Origin: Chlorobium sp.
GTDB taxonomy: Bacteria; Bacteroidota; Chlorobiia; Chlorobiales; Chlorobiaceae
NCBI GenBank assembly: GCA_005862225.1
Contig: SZXV01000002.1
Location: forward strand, 124,001 to 188,000
DNA: 64,000 nucleotides
Direction: 5' to 3'
Each line of letters begins with the position of its first letter. Positions within the stretch are counted from its first letter, which is position 1. The position numbers and the translations under genes are program-made. A model generated the notes under the pieces. That model was not told the origin of the DNA, did not search any database, and saw only the letters and a list, made by a program, of their open reading frames with translations. Positions 28,342 through 37,761 of this stretch are shown piece after piece.

Positions 28342-29394
28342 ATGCTGTCAGGATTCAGCAAAGAGGAGTTACTGAGTGCGCCGGTTCGCCATATCGATAT
28401 CAAGCAACTCAATATTGTTCCACTCATTGACCAGATGAGTGATACCGCTTTTCAGGCAAGGAATCTTGCGAGAGCCGCCTCCATTCTTGATCTCATGCAG
28501 CAGGACAGGGAGTGCGCAGTTATTCTTACCCTCGCAGGTTCACTGATCAGCGCCGGATTGAAGCAGGTTATTATTGACATGATCGAAAACAATATGGTAG
28601 ACGCGATTGTCTCAACCGGAGCAAATATCGTCGATCAGGACTTTTTTGAAGCACTTGGCTTTCGTCATTATAAGGGAACTCAGTTTATTGATGATTCCAT
28701 TCTTCGTGATCTGCATATCGACCGCATTTATGATACGTACATTGATGAGGATGATCTTCGTGTTTGTGACGATACGACGGCGATCATAGCGAACTCAATG
28801 GAACCAGGCGCCTACTCTTCACGCGAATTTATTATAGAGATGGGCAGATACATCGAGGCGAACAACCTCGACAGAAACTCCATTGTCTATAAGGCCTACG
28901 AAAAGGGTGTGCCTGTATTCTGTCCGGCGTTTTCAGATTGCTCTGCCGGGTTTGGACTGGTGCGTCACCAGTGGAATAGCCCCGAAAAGCATGTTGCAAT
29001 AGACTCTGTCAAGGATTTTCGTGAACTGACCAGAATCAAGATAGAGAACGACAAGACCGGCATTTTCATGATTGGCGGAGGGGTGCCGAAAAACTTTACC
29101 CAGGATATCGTCGTTGCGGCCGAGGTACTCGGTCATGAAGATGTTTCTATGCACACCTACGCCGTGCAGATTACGGTTGCCGATGAGCGTGATGGCGCAC
29201 TTTCAGGCTCAACGCTGAAGGAGGCAAGCTCATGGGGAAAAGTTGATACCGTTCATGAACAGATGGTTTTTGCCGAAGCGACAATTGCGTTACCTCTTAT
29301 AGCAGGCTATGCCTACCACAAGCGCAACTGGGAAGGGCGCATTGCTAGGAATTTTAACGCGCTGCTTGACCGTCCGGTGGTTATCGGGAAATAA
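28342..29394 (+). CDS. Deoxyhypusine synthase-like protein
   Basis: The 350-residue protein clearly belongs to the deoxyhypusine synthase fold: T-L-A-G-S-L-I-S-A-G-L, D-A-I-V-S-T-G-A-N near the N-terminus, M-I-G-G-G-V-P-K-N-F, and S-S-W-G-K-V near the C-terminus, where the lysine corresponds to the catalytic Lys of the eukaryotic enzyme. Bacteria lack eIF5A, so the protein is expected to use NAD and spermidine or another amine for something else. Homospermidine synthesis is one known derivative activity. It starts 37 bases after the SRP RNA and its last 14 bases overlap the rlpA 3' end on the other strand. Confidence 0.88.
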   Translation: MLSGFSKEELLSAPVRHIDIKQLNIVPLIDQMSDTAFQARNLARAASILDLMQQDRECAVILTLAGSLISAGLKQVIIDMIENNMVDAIVSTGANIVDQDFFEALGFRHYKGTQFIDDSILRDLHIDRIYDTYIDEDDLRVCDDTTAIIANSMEPGAYSSREFIIEMGRYIEANNLDRNSIVYKAYEKGVPVFCPAFSDCSAGFGLVRHQWNSPEKHVAIDSVKDFRELTRIKIENDKTGIFMIGGGVPKNFTQDIVVAAEVLGHEDVSMHTYAVQITVADERDGALSGSTLKEASSWGKVDTVHEQMVFAEATIALPLIAGYAYHKRNWEGRIARNFNALLDRPVVIGK

Positions 29395-29884
29395 CCTCAA
29401 TCTTCACTTTTGCAGTCCCTCTTTCGAAGAAACCCAGTTGTTTCGCTGCTTCTGCACTCAGATCAATAACGCGGTCATCAACAAAGGGCCCCCGGTCGTT
29501 GACCCGGACAATAATAGAGGCTCTGGTGTCAAGATTGGTTACCTTGACAAGAGATGGCAGTGGCAGGTATTTATGCGCAGCGCTGGGCCTTGAAGGATCA
29601 AAAGTTTCACCGTAGGCAGTTGGTTGTCCATTATGCTGATCAAGTGTTTCCTGGCCATACCAGGAAGCCATCCCTGTCTCCTCATAGGCAATGGCCTCCT
29701 CATAAGACATCGGGACATATATTTTGCCACCGATGCTATAAGGAGTGTTCTTGATTTTTCCCACCCGATACGCCTCTTCAGGTGAAAGAGCCGAAAATTC
29801 ACGGATTGAACTGGTACAAGAGCTGAGCGCCACACAAAGCAAAAGGCAAGCAGCAAGTAAAATATTACGCATCGTCTCGTTCAT
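29381..29884 (-). CDS. rlpA: RlpA-like septal lipoprotein
   Basis: This 167-residue protein has a lipoprotein signal (L-L-C-V-A-L-S-S-C; lipobox Cys about 23) and a double-psi beta-barrel domain: G-M-A-S-W-Y-G, then T-A-Y-G-E-T-F-D-P, and V-R-V-N-D-R-G-P-F-V-D-D-R-V-I-D-L-S. RlpA proteins are outer-membrane lipoproteins that act on, or bind, denuded septal glycan. The SPOR domain seen at the C-terminus in E. coli is absent; the protein ends just after the barrel. Two ATG codons (29884 and 29872) could start it. Confidence 0.88.
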   Translation of the reverse strand: MNETMRNILLAACLLLCVALSSCTSSIREFSALSPEEAYRVGKIKNTPYSIGGKIYVPMSYEEAIAYEETGMASWYGQETLDQHNGQPTAYGETFDPSRPSAAHKYLPLPSLVKVTNLDTRASIIVRVNDRGPFVDDRVIDLSAEAAKQLGFFERGTAKVKIEVISR

Positions 29885-29951
29885 TGGTTAGTAAGCTTGC
29901 AATTCAAGGTAGCCATAAAACGGGAATTTTCCTTCTGAGTTGTATGTTGGA

Positions 29952-30782
29952 GTGAGGCGTGTTTCTGATAACAAGCAGGATATATTGAAATATCCGGAAC
30001 ATTTTTTTTATTGCAGCATGGCTGAACCATACAACGCACGAAGTTCCTTCGGCGTTCTCATTATTCACGGTTTTACCGCGACACTTGAAAGTGTCAAGGC
30101 ATTGCTTTTGCCGCTCAAGCGCCTTGGCATACCAGTCAGTATGCCTCTGCTTACCGGCCACGGCGCCTCTTCCCCGGAGGCACTGCAGGGAGTGACATGG
30201 GATGTGTGGATGGATGATGCCGATCAGGCACTTCAAAAACTCAGCCTTGAAGCGGAACGGATTATTGTTATCGGACACAGTATGGGGGCACTGCTCTCAA
30301 TGCATCTGGCCGTGAAATATAAGGAAACGGTTGACTCACTTATTCTTGCCACGCCCGCTATCAAGCTTGTTTCACGGTTTGCGCCGGGGCGGCCATTGCA
30401 TTTTGCTGCGCCGCTGGTCAGCAGGATTATCAGGAAATGGGGCCTAAAAAGCAATTTTTCGGCACGGCAATGCGCAACCTCTGTTCCGCATTATTCCTGG
30501 GTGCCAACCAATACGGTTCTCTCTTTTTTTGAGCTGATTAAATACAGCGATTCCCTTCTCAACCGTGTCAATGTGCCGGTATTGATGCTGCATTGCCGCA
30601 GGGAGGCCACTGTTCTTGCCGAAAGTGCCACAATCGTTTATAACCGGATAGCTACTGAGCCCTCCGCAAAAACTATTCTTTGGCTGGAGCATTCCGGACA
30701 TCAGGTTTTTTGTGATTGTGAAAGTGAAAAAGCAGTTCAGGCCATTACCGACTATGTTGCTGGCAGGATAGGGTGTCGATAG
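29952..30782 (+). CDS. Carboxylesterase of the Est30 type (alpha/beta hydrolase)
   Basis: An alpha/beta hydrolase of about 276 residues. The oxyanion region is L-I-I-H-G-F-T-A-T and the nucleophile elbow is I-G-H-S-M-G-A-L; the catalytic His lies in L-E-H-S-G-H-Q-V. P-E-H-F-F-Y upstream of the first strand resembles the start of Est30-type esterases, so an upstream start (GTG at 29952, or TTG at 29940) is favoured over the ATG at 30018. At the usual catalytic Asp position the alignment, made from memory, gives Glu (C-R-R-E-A). Substrates are unknown; short-chain esters or monoacylglycerols are typical. Confidence 0.8.
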   Translation: MRRVSDNKQDILKYPEHFFYCSMAEPYNARSSFGVLIIHGFTATLESVKALLLPLKRLGIPVSMPLLTGHGASSPEALQGVTWDVWMDDADQALQKLSLEAERIIVIGHSMGALLSMHLAVKYKETVDSLILATPAIKLVSRFAPGRPLHFAAPLVSRIIRKWGLKSNFSARQCATSVPHYSWVPTNTVLSFFELIKYSDSLLNRVNVPVLMLHCRREATVLAESATIVYNRIATEPSAKTILWLEHSGHQVFCDCESEKAVQAITDYVAGRIGCR

Positions 30783-30877
30783 CAGGATGCAGGTACCCCC
30801 TTGAATTTTTGTTATTTGTTTTCAATAAAAGTCATTACCTTCAACAAAGGCAATTCTTATAATTTCGCAAAAGAACG

Positions 30878-31498
30878 ATGAGTGTTTCCCGAAGACTTCT
30901 GTTTGCTCTGCTGCTCGTTTTCTTTTCCATATCTTCTGTTGCTCAGGCAACGGCAGCCAGGGGTGTGAGTGGATTACAGAATATGCGGGCAAGAGCGCTT
31001 GCCCTCAACGAAATCAGTGTCGGGTCTGGTTTTGTCCATCAGTCATCGAGCAGCTCACTACGTCACCATTTTGGGAATCCCGTCTTTATAAGGGTTGGAT
31101 TGAATGTTAGTTCGCTTGCCGGATTGAGGGGTTACAGGAGTGGCCTCCAGTTGGCACTTGAGCCGTTTTACAATACCATTCATGGTAATAACAAGGGCTT
31201 TGAAACAGGTTGCGGATTTGGAGCAAGATATTTTCACAAGCTTACCGGTGCCACCAATCTTTTTCTTGAAGCAACTGTAGCTCCCATGTATCTTGGTATT
31301 GATTCCCGGGAACAGGGTCGTGCCGGGTTTAACTTTCTTGATCAGATAGGCTTGGGTGTTCAGCACCGTCTTTCAGACCAATACGCTCTCTTTTCGGGTT
31401 ATCGTTTGCGACACATCTCACATGCAGGCATTGTCGATCGACCAAACTCAGGCATCAATTCAGGTGCTTTCATTGCGGGGATTTCCTACTCCTTTTGA
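30878..31498 (+). CDS. PagL-like outer-membrane acyloxyacyl hydrolase family protein
   Basis: The 206-residue protein has a signal peptide (cleavage likely near A-Q-A-T-A) and an amphipathic beta-barrel pattern ending with an aromatic C-terminus (I-S-Y-S-F), as in outer-membrane proteins. Y-R-L-R-H-I-S-H-A-G-I and P-N-S-G-I-N-S match the PagL/lipid A 3-O-deacylase family (PF09411), where the His and Ser of H-x-S belong to the active site. The Glu of the PagL triad is not obvious; N or I stands near the expected place. Activity on lipid A is therefore plausible, not shown. Confidence 0.7.
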   Translation: MSVSRRLLFALLLVFFSISSVAQATAARGVSGLQNMRARALALNEISVGSGFVHQSSSSSLRHHFGNPVFIRVGLNVSSLAGLRGYRSGLQLALEPFYNTIHGNNKGFETGCGFGARYFHKLTGATNLFLEATVAPMYLGIDSREQGRAGFNFLDQIGLGVQHRLSDQYALFSGYRLRHISHAGIVDRPNSGINSGAFIAGISYSF

Positions 31499-31509
31499 TT
31501 TCTGAAGTC

Positions 31510-32148
31510 ATGCAGATTATTGACTTGAGTCAGACCATCGAACCAGGCATGCCCTGCTTTCCCGGAACCCCGGAACCTGCTTTTCACACGCTCTCTTCAA
31601 TTGGAACAGAGGGGTATTCCGAGCAGATTCTTACATTTTCGACTCATACGGGCACTCATATTGATCTGCCATCTCATATTCTTGATGATGGAGACTCAAT
31701 GGATGATGTTCCGATCAGCCAGTTTTCCGGCAAGGGGGCGGTAATAGATGTTGGTACGGCTCCTGGTGGAATAATTACGACAGCCATGCTTCAGCCTGCC
31801 CTGACGCTCATCAGGGAGTGTGATTTTTTGCTGCTCTGCTCGGGCTGGAGCAGATACTGGGGTACTTCTGACTATTTCACAAACTATCCGGTGCTTTCTG
31901 TTGAAACCGCCCGGTGGCTTGCCGGATTTCAGCTTAAAGGCCTTGGTGTGGATATGATCTCTGTCGATGTTCCCGACTCGGCGCTCTTCCCTGTTCATGC
32001 CGAATTGCTGCAGAAGGGCACGCTGATCATTGAAAACCTTTCCAATCTTTTCCCTCTTTCAGGGCGTTCCTTCCTGTTTTGCTGTTTTCCCCTCAAACTT
32101 GCTCATGCCGAAGCATCCCCCGTCAGGGCGGTTGCTTTCGTTGAATAA
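31510..32148 (+). CDS. Cyclase-family metal hydrolase (kynurenine formamidase-like)
   Basis: This 212-residue protein is of the PF04199 cyclase family. Its metal-binding signature H-T-G-T-H-I-D-L-P-S-H (about residues 46-56) is clear, and the start D-L-S-Q-T-I-E-P-G-M-P-C-F-P-G is also characteristic. The family includes kynurenine formamidase and other amide or ester hydrolases. No tryptophan catabolic gene is nearby, so the substrate is open. The ATG at 31510 is chosen; a frame open from 31495 overlaps the stop of the PagL-like gene, and the two genes may be cotranscribed. Confidence 0.8.
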   Translation: MQIIDLSQTIEPGMPCFPGTPEPAFHTLSSIGTEGYSEQILTFSTHTGTHIDLPSHILDDGDSMDDVPISQFSGKGAVIDVGTAPGGIITTAMLQPALTLIRECDFLLLCSGWSRYWGTSDYFTNYPVLSVETARWLAGFQLKGLGVDMISVDVPDSALFPVHAELLQKGTLIIENLSNLFPLSGRSFLFCCFPLKLAHAEASPVRAVAFVE

Positions 32149-32250
32149 AGAAATTATTCGATACTTTTTTATTGGAATTAAAAAAAGGAGTATTACATTA
32201 ACGCCCACAGGATGTAATCCTCTGTTCTTTCCCATTGAAATAACCATTGA

Positions 32251-32916
32251 ATGAACACTATGTTAATGTATTCATCAATTACCAAAAAAGTTCTTATGGC
32301 ACTTCCCGGGCTTTTTCTGGTAACCTTTTTATGCGTACATCTCGGTATAAACCTGATGTTGCTGAAAAATGATGGAGGTCGCGCTTTTTCGGAAGCAGCT
32401 ACCTTCATGGGCACTAATCCGGTCATCAAAGTTGCCGAGATTGTGCTTTTTGCAGGATTCCTGCTTCATATCGCCTTTGGTCTGATTGTCTCCGGCCAGA
32501 ACCGCTCCGCCAGGCCTGTTGCCTATGCGCGAAGCAACAGTTCAGACACCTCCTTCTTTTCCAAGTACATGTTTCATACTGGAATCATTGTATTTATCTT
32601 CCTTGCTCTCCATTTTTGTGATTTCTACTTTATTAAAATCGGTCTTGTTGCGCCGCCTACCGGCATTGCAGTCCATGATTTTTACAGTCGCACACTCCTT
32701 CTGTTTTCAACTCCCTGGTATTCGCTTTTTTACATTGTCAGCTTTATTGTTCTCGGTATTCATCTGAATCATGCCATTCAATCGGCATTTCAGACGCTTG
32801 GCTGGAACCACAGCAAGTATACTGATGCGGTAAAGGTTATCGGTTCGGTCTACTCTGTTGCTATTGCAGCAGGGTTCAGTATTGTTCCGATCTATGTCCT
32901 GTTCTTTCTTAATTAA
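32251..32916 (+). CDS. sdhC: Succinate dehydrogenase/fumarate reductase cytochrome b subunit
   Basis: This 221-residue membrane protein has five hydrophobic helices. It is of the type B (single large subunit, di-heme) SdhC/FrdC family found in Bacteroidetes, Chlorobi and Bacilli. Histidines that can ligate heme lie in the helices (for example C-V-H-L-G-I, F-L-L-H-I-A-F, A-L-H-F-C-D, L-G-I-H-L-N-H). It anchors SdhAB and passes electrons to or from quinone. In green sulfur bacteria the complex is expected to work as fumarate reductase in the reductive TCA cycle. Gene order C-A-B is the usual one. Confidence 0.92.
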   Translation: MNTMLMYSSITKKVLMALPGLFLVTFLCVHLGINLMLLKNDGGRAFSEAATFMGTNPVIKVAEIVLFAGFLLHIAFGLIVSGQNRSARPVAYARSNSSDTSFFSKYMFHTGIIVFIFLALHFCDFYFIKIGLVAPPTGIAVHDFYSRTLLLFSTPWYSLFYIVSFIVLGIHLNHAIQSAFQTLGWNHSKYTDAVKVIGSVYSVAIAAGFSIVPIYVLFFLN

Positions 32917-32975
32917 TTTTAATCATCGGTCACGACTCTGTTTTTCGCCGAAAACAACACTCACAACACTTTTCA

Positions 32976-34916
32976 ATGACACGCCTCAACGCCAGAATCC
33001 CTGAAGGGCCGTTGGCTGAAAAATGGACTGCCTACAAATCCGGCAGTAAGCTGGTAAACCCCAACAACAAACGCAAACTTGACATTATTGTCATTGGTAC
33101 CGGTCTTGCTGGTGCCTCTGCAGCCGCTTCGCTCGGGCAGCTTGGCTACAATGTCAAGGTGTTCTGTTACCAGGACACTCCGCGTCGTGCACACAGTATT
33201 GCCGCACAGGGTGGAATCAATGCAGCCAAAAATTATCCCAACGACGGTGACAGCGCCTACCGGCTTTTTTACGATACGATTAAAGGCGGCGACTACCGGG
33301 CACGTGAGGCCAATGTCTATCGCCTGGCCCAGGTCAGTAATCAGATTATTGATCTTTGCGTCGCTCAGGGTGTGCCCTTTGCCCGCGAGTACAGTGGTCT
33401 TCTGACCAACCGATCATTCGGTGGCGCACAGGTCTCCAGAACTTTCTATGCGAGAGGTCAGACCGGTCAGCAGCTTCTTCTTGGTGCCTACAGTGCATTA
33501 AGTCGCCAGATTGCGGCAGGCACCGTTAAACTTTACAATCGTCGCGATGTTCTTGACATGGTGCTGGTCGATGGAAAGGCTCGCGGAATTATTGCCCGTA
33601 ACCTTGTGACCGGCGAAATAGAGCGTCATGCCGCCCATGCAGTTGTGCTGGCCAATGGCGGATATGGCAATGTCTTTTTTCTTTCGACCAACGCCATGGG
33701 CTCCAACGTCACACCGGCATGGAGCGCCTACCGGAAAGGGGCAATGTTTGCCAACCCTTCGTTTACCCAGATTCATCCGACCTGTATTCCGGTTCATGGA
33801 GATGCCCAGTCCAAGCTTACCCTGATGAGCGAAAGCTTGCGCAACGATGGCAGGATATGGGTTCCGGCCAAGATGAAAGATGTTGAAAAACTGAGAAATA
33901 AAGAGATCAAGCCATCAGATATAGCCGAAGCAGACCGCGATTATTATCTCGAAAGACGTTACCCTGCATTTGGCAATCTTGTTCCGAGAGATGTCGCTTC
34001 GCGTGCCGCCAAAGAACGCTGTGATGCCGGTTTTGGTGTGGGCTCTACAGGAGTCGCCGTTTTTCTTGATTTTGCTGATGCGATCAAAAGAAAAGGTCAC
34101 GACGCCATCGACTCTCTTTACGGCAACCTCTTCCAGATGTACGAGCAGATTGTGGCCGAGAGCCCTTATGAGACACCGATGATGATCTACCCTGCGGTGC
34201 ATTATACCATGGGCGGTCTTTGGGTTGATTATGAGCTGATGACCACGATTCCAGGTCTCTATGCTATCGGGGAATGCAATTTTTCCGATCACGGCGCAAA
34301 CCGTCTCGGAGCTTCAGCGCTCATGCAGGGACTTGCCGACGGCTATTTTGTGCTGCCCTATACCATTGGTAACTATCTGGCGAACGAAATTCATACGCCA
34401 CGCTTCGACACCGCCTCTTCCGAATTCAATCTTGCGGCACAGGCAGTGACTGATCGCCTCCAACAGATTAAAAACAGCGGAGGAAAAGAATCCGTCGACA
34501 ACTTCCATCGTCGTCTCGGTAAAATAATGTGGGAGTATTGCGGAATGGCACGGAACGATGCCGGTCTTACCGAAGCACTGTATCAGATTACTGAACTGCG
34601 TCACGAATATTCTCGCGGAGTGAAGATTCCCGGCAGACTGGATGAATACAATCCCGAAGTCGAGAAAGCGTGCAGGGTTGCCGATTTTATTGAACTCGGT
34701 GAACTCATGGTGCGTGATGCCCAACAGCGCAGGGAATCGTGCGGAGGACATTTCAGAGAAGAGTATCAGACCAGTGAAGGTGAAGCATTACGCAATGATG
34801 ATGAATTCGCTTTTGTTGGTGCATGGGAATACAGAGGGCGTGATGTTGCGGCAGAACTCCATCGCGAGGAACTTCAATTCAACGAGATCAAGCTCTCCCA
34901 GCGGAGCTATAAATAA
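32976..34916 (+). CDS. sdhA: Succinate dehydrogenase/fumarate reductase flavoprotein subunit
   Basis: The 646-residue catalytic subunit carries covalent FAD. It has an N-terminal dinucleotide loop [13 protein letters not shown] and the FAD-attachment region [15 protein letters not shown]. The substrate and active-site residues lie in Q-I-H-P-T-C-I-P and H-Y-T-M-G-G-L-W-V, and [18 protein letters not shown] is the usual C-terminal FAD motif. It interconverts succinate and fumarate with SdhB and SdhC. Its length matches the Bacteroidetes/Chlorobi type. Confidence 0.95.
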   Translation: MTRLNARIPEGPLAEKWTAYKSGSKLVNPNNKRKLDIIVIGTGLAGASAAASLGQLGYNVKVFCYQDTPRRAHSIAAQGGINAAKNYPNDGDSAYRLFYDTIKGGDYRAREANVYRLAQVSNQIIDLCVAQGVPFAREYSGLLTNRSFGGAQVSRTFYARGQTGQQLLLGAYSALSRQIAAGTVKLYNRRDVLDMVLVDGKARGIIARNLVTGEIERHAAHAVVLANGGYGNVFFLSTNAMGSNVTPAWSAYRKGAMFANPSFTQIHPTCIPVHGDAQSKLTLMSESLRNDGRIWVPAKMKDVEKLRNKEIKPSDIAEADRDYYLERRYPAFGNLVPRDVASRAAKERCDAGFGVGSTGVAVFLDFADAIKRKGHDAIDSLYGNLFQMYEQIVAESPYETPMMIYPAVHYTMGGLWVDYELMTTIPGLYAIGECNFSDHGANRLGASALMQGLADGYFVLPYTIGNYLANEIHTPRFDTASSEFNLAAQAVTDRLQQIKNSGGKESVDNFHRRLGKIMWEYCGMARNDAGLTEALYQITELRHEYSRGVKIPGRLDEYNPEVEKACRVADFIELGELMVRDAQQRRESCGGHFREEYQTSEGEALRNDDEFAFVGAWEYRGRDVAAELHREELQFNEIKLSQRSYK

Positions 34917-34925
34917 CAGGTTATT

Positions 34926-35699
34926 ATGAACTTTACGCTGAAAATCTGGCGACAGAAAAACGTTACGGCTAAAGGTGAGATGGTTTCCTATGATGTTTCA
35001 GGGATCTCGCCCGACAGCTCTTTCTTTGAAATGCTCGATACTCTTAACCAGAAGCTTATCACGACCGACGGTGATCCTGTTGCTTTTGATCATGATTGCC
35101 GGGAAGGAATTTGCGGCACGTGCAGCCTTTATATAAATGGACGCCCCCATGGTCCAGTGAAAGGGGTTACCACCTGCCAGCTTCACATGAGAGCCTTCAA
35201 GGATGGAGATACTATCTTCATTGAACCATGGCGCGCAAAGGCCTTTCCCGTCGTCAGAGATCTTGTTGTTGACCGGAGTGCCCTTGACAAGATTATTCAG
35301 GCGGGCGGGTATGTTTCAGTAAATACAGGCGGTGTGCCGGATGCCAATACCATTCCAGTACCAAAAGAGAAGTCAGACGCAGCCTTTGATGCGGCGACAT
35401 GTATCGGCTGTGGCGCTTGTGTTGCCGCATGTTCCAATGCAGCCGCCATGCTCTTTATTGGCGCCAAGGTTTCCCATCTTGCCTTGCTTCCGCAAGGGAG
35501 GGTAGAGGCGGCAAAAAGGGTACAAAATATGGTGGCCTGTATGGATGAGCTGGGTTTTGGCAATTGCAGTAACACTTATGCCTGTGAATCCGACTGCCCC
35601 AAAGGTATTTCTGTAACCAATATTGCCCGCATGAACCGCGAGTTTCTCGGAGCAAAACTTTTTTCAGAAAAGGAAAAGGTTATCAAGGAATCTTTGTAG
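34926..35699 (+). CDS. sdhB: Succinate dehydrogenase/fumarate reductase iron-sulfur subunit
   Basis: The 257-residue electron-transfer subunit has an N-terminal [2Fe-2S] ferredoxin domain (C-R-E-G-I-C-G-T-C plus a Cys in T-T-C-Q-L-H-M) and a C-terminal helical domain. [11 protein letters not shown] supplies most ligands of a [4Fe-4S] cluster. Further Cys in [19 protein letters not shown] and E-S-D-C-P-K-G-I supply the remaining cluster sites. It passes electrons between the flavin of SdhA and the hemes of SdhC. It starts nine bases after sdhA with an adjacent ribosome-binding site (AACAGGTT). Confidence 0.95.
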   Translation: MNFTLKIWRQKNVTAKGEMVSYDVSGISPDSSFFEMLDTLNQKLITTDGDPVAFDHDCREGICGTCSLYINGRPHGPVKGVTTCQLHMRAFKDGDTIFIEPWRAKAFPVVRDLVVDRSALDKIIQAGGYVSVNTGGVPDANTIPVPKEKSDAAFDAATCIGCGACVAACSNAAAMLFIGAKVSHLALLPQGRVEAAKRVQNMVACMDELGFGNCSNTYACESDCPKGISVTNIARMNREFLGAKLFSEKEKVIKESL

Positions 35700-35706
35700 G
35701 AAAATG

Positions 35707-35746
35707 AACCGCCCCTTGTTCTGTTGTTCAGAGAGGGGCCGGTTTT
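35707..35746 (+). terminator. Candidate terminator after sdhB
   Basis: AACCGCCCCT (35707-35716) pairs with AGGGGCCGGTT (35734-35744) with one bulged base, and a short T-run follows. It starts 7 bases after the sdhB stop. A second inverted repeat (ATACCTG at 35772 with CAGGTAT at 35796) lies further on and has no assigned role. Confidence 0.65.
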
Positions 35747-35972
35747 ACAAACGTGAACAATCTCCCGAGTCATACCTGAAAAACCGCTCTGTTTCCAGGT
35801 ATAAACCCTTCTGACGCACATCTGCTGCCGGGAGAGATCCCTCTTTTCATGCCGCAGAGGTTGAAAAACCGCAAGAACCCCCGAGTATTTCTTATCTTTA
35901 TAAAAAGATTCTCATTCAGTGAACGTGTGTTTTGCCCTTCAGCAACAATCTTACAGAAGGAGTTGAACTGCT

Positions 35973-36377
35973 ATGAAAAAATACACAGGGCTATGGATTG
36001 ACCACAAAGAGGCCATTCTTGTTTCCATCGAAGGCGATCAAACTTTCGTCGAGCACATTGCATCCGGCGCAGAAAGTCATCTTAAGCCATCAGGCGGATG
36101 GAAAGCGGGAGGAACTCTTGTCGCACAGGCAGTGTCTCATGAGCATACTGCCGATGAACGACGAAAACATCAGTACCATGCGTTTTATCAGAATGTTATC
36201 GGGCGGCTTCATCATTCAGAAAGCATAGCGCTTTTTGGGCCAGGGGAGGCAAAGATTGAACTCGCGAAAGAGATCGCAAGAGTAAGTGACCTGCACAGTA
36301 AAGTTGCCGTCGTAGAAATCTGTGACCGGTTGACGGAAAATCAGTTGATTGCAAAAGTTAAAGCACTGTTTTTGTAG
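35973..36377 (+). CDS. Conserved hypothetical protein, possibly related to the eRF1/baeRF-like fold
   Basis: A 134-residue soluble protein starting M-K-K-Y-T-G-L-W-I-D-H-K-E-A. A good ribosome-binding site (AGAAGGAG at 35954-35961) supports the start. The most distinctive part is S-I-A-L-F-G-P-G-E-A-K-I-E-L-A-K-E-I, a pattern reminiscent of the last domain of release-factor eRF1-like bacterial proteins (baeRF group). H-Q-Y-H-A-F-Y-Q-N-V-I in the middle is also conserved-looking. It stands alone between sdhB and a convergent cytochrome gene. The function is unknown, and the eRF1 link is from memory of motif style only. Confidence 0.75.
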   Translation: MKKYTGLWIDHKEAILVSIEGDQTFVEHIASGAESHLKPSGGWKAGGTLVAQAVSHEHTADERRKHQYHAFYQNVIGRLHHSESIALFGPGEAKIELAKEIARVSDLHSKVAVVEICDRLTENQLIAKVKALFL

Positions 36378-36427
36378 AACGTTGCCCTGTATTGCTGACA
36401 TTGCTGGCAAGTCAGAAGTATCACAAT

Positions 36428-36452
36428 CAGTGGCATATCTTTTCAGCCACTG
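36428..36452. terminator. Hairpin between convergent genes
   Basis: CAGTGGC / GCCACTG forms a 7-bp stem with an 11-nt loop, between the stop of the gene ending at 36377 and the stop of the minus-strand cytochrome gene at 36496. It can serve as a bidirectional terminator, although no T-tract follows on the + strand. Confidence 0.4.
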
Positions 36453-36495
36453 AAGGCCTGTTGACCCGGGTTGATCAGGGCAGATTCGTTATAAT

Positions 36496-36885
36496 TTACG
36501 TGGATTGGGAGACCATGTACATTACAGCGTTTGTTACCTCTTCGTCAGTCAGCATAGCGTTGCCCCCTTTTGGCGGCATAGCTCCGGCTTTCCCCTCAAA
36601 CCCGTCAATTGATTTTTTCACCATAACATCCATGCCAGTGGCAATTCGTGTTGTCCAGGCAGGCTTGTCGCCCGGTTTCGGTGCGCCTGCGACACTGGCA
36701 TCATGACAACCGGCACAATTTGCTTCGTAAACAGTTTTTCCTGCTGTAAGTTTGGTGTCAGGCAAAGCCGTTTCTGTTGATTCTTGAACTTCCTGGGTGA
36801 CAGGTGGCTTTTCGGGGTTACATGCCCCAAGGACGAAGAGACTGAAGGCAAAGAAAGGGAGATGTGATTTTATGCTCATAGCCAT
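36496..36885 (-). CDS. Lipoprotein c-type cytochrome (cytochrome c5-like)
   Basis: A 129-residue monoheme cytochrome c with a lipoprotein signal (F-V-L-G-A-C-N, lipid Cys 22) and a Pro/Thr/Glu-rich linker. The heme site is C-A-G-C-H at 57-61, and the Met ligand is probably in G-A-M-P-P-K-G-G. The short form with this Met loop matches the cytochrome c5/c555 class. Because it is lipid-anchored it should sit on the periplasmic side of a membrane and shuttle electrons locally. The substrate system is not shown by its neighbours. It converges with the gene at 35973. Confidence 0.85.
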   Translation of the reverse strand: MAMSIKSHLPFFAFSLFVLGACNPEKPPVTQEVQESTETALPDTKLTAGKTVYEANCAGCHDASVAGAPKPGDKPAWTTRIATGMDVMVKKSIDGFEGKAGAMPPKGGNAMLTDEEVTNAVMYMVSQST

Positions 36886-37105
36886 GGTACAGGCCTAAAT
36901 TTTAATGTAAAACGTTTAAAAAGAGCGATGTTAATAATATAAAAGTAATTTTAAAAATTAAAATACTCAATAATATTGACAAGTCTCTTTTACATACTGC
37001 TTTTTACCGGTTCAATTGGTGATGTAAGTGTCGTTTTTTTGTTTACAATCGTTAAAGCGCTAACTTCGGGCTCATGTCAGGTGTTTCGAACAAGCAGATT
37101 AAATT

Positions 37106-37492
37106 ATGAATGCACGCAACCAAGTCATTGCAGCGTTGATGCTTGTCGGAATGCTTTTGCAGATAAACAGCGTACTGGTTTGTTACGCCCTCTTTTTTCT
37201 GAATCAGAAAGTGATTGCCGAAACAGTTTGTGAAAGGAAAATGACTGATTGCAGCGGACACTGTTTTCTGATGAAAAATATTAATGCCACCTCAGAGACC
37301 CAACCAGCCCCTTCAGGCAAGCCAGCCTCAGGCAAAATGACAGAGGAGATGCTTGATGCCATGCCCGGCCTTTTGCCTGACGGTCAACATTTTCTTTTGA
37401 CGATGTCATACGAGCAGACGTTGACACCAGGTCAGGCATCATGTTTACCTGACGGCGTCAAGTTTCAGATTGACCATCCCCCGAAAGCATAG
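37106..37492 (+). CDS. Small membrane-anchored Cys-rich protein upstream of a copper receptor
   Basis: This 128-residue protein has one N-terminal transmembrane helix or uncleaved signal (about 8-31). A short periplasmic motif follows, V-C-E-R-K-M-T-D-C-S-G-H-C-F-L, with Cys 42, 49 and 53 plus Met and His residues. The remainder is low-complexity and Pro/Gly-rich. Proteins with this C-x6-C-x3-C arrangement are known, without assigned function, next to TonB-dependent metal receptors in Bacteroidetes and relatives. The gene precedes the OprC-like receptor by 269 bases. Metal (copper) binding is inferred, not shown. Confidence 0.7.
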   Translation: MNARNQVIAALMLVGMLLQINSVLVCYALFFLNQKVIAETVCERKMTDCSGHCFLMKNINATSETQPAPSGKPASGKMTEEMLDAMPGLLPDGQHFLLTMSYEQTLTPGQASCLPDGVKFQIDHPPKA

Positions 37493-37761
37493 CCTCAACG
37501 TGCGGTTTATTCAGTCTATCCCCGTTACCATCCGATTCGGGAAAGGGGATTCGTCATGCATTTTTGTTGCTTTTGGTCTTTGTGCATTCGAAGATTTTTT
37601 GAATGTTCTATGCACCTTTCAGCGCGAAAGGCAAGCGTCTCTGTGCGGGTCATTGTGGACGTTTACAGTCGACCTTTTTTAGGTTCTCCAGATTCATGGG
37701 GATGCCTCTTAAGGTGCTGTTTTATGTAAAAGTTTTTCAAAATTATTTATTTATTCAGAAG

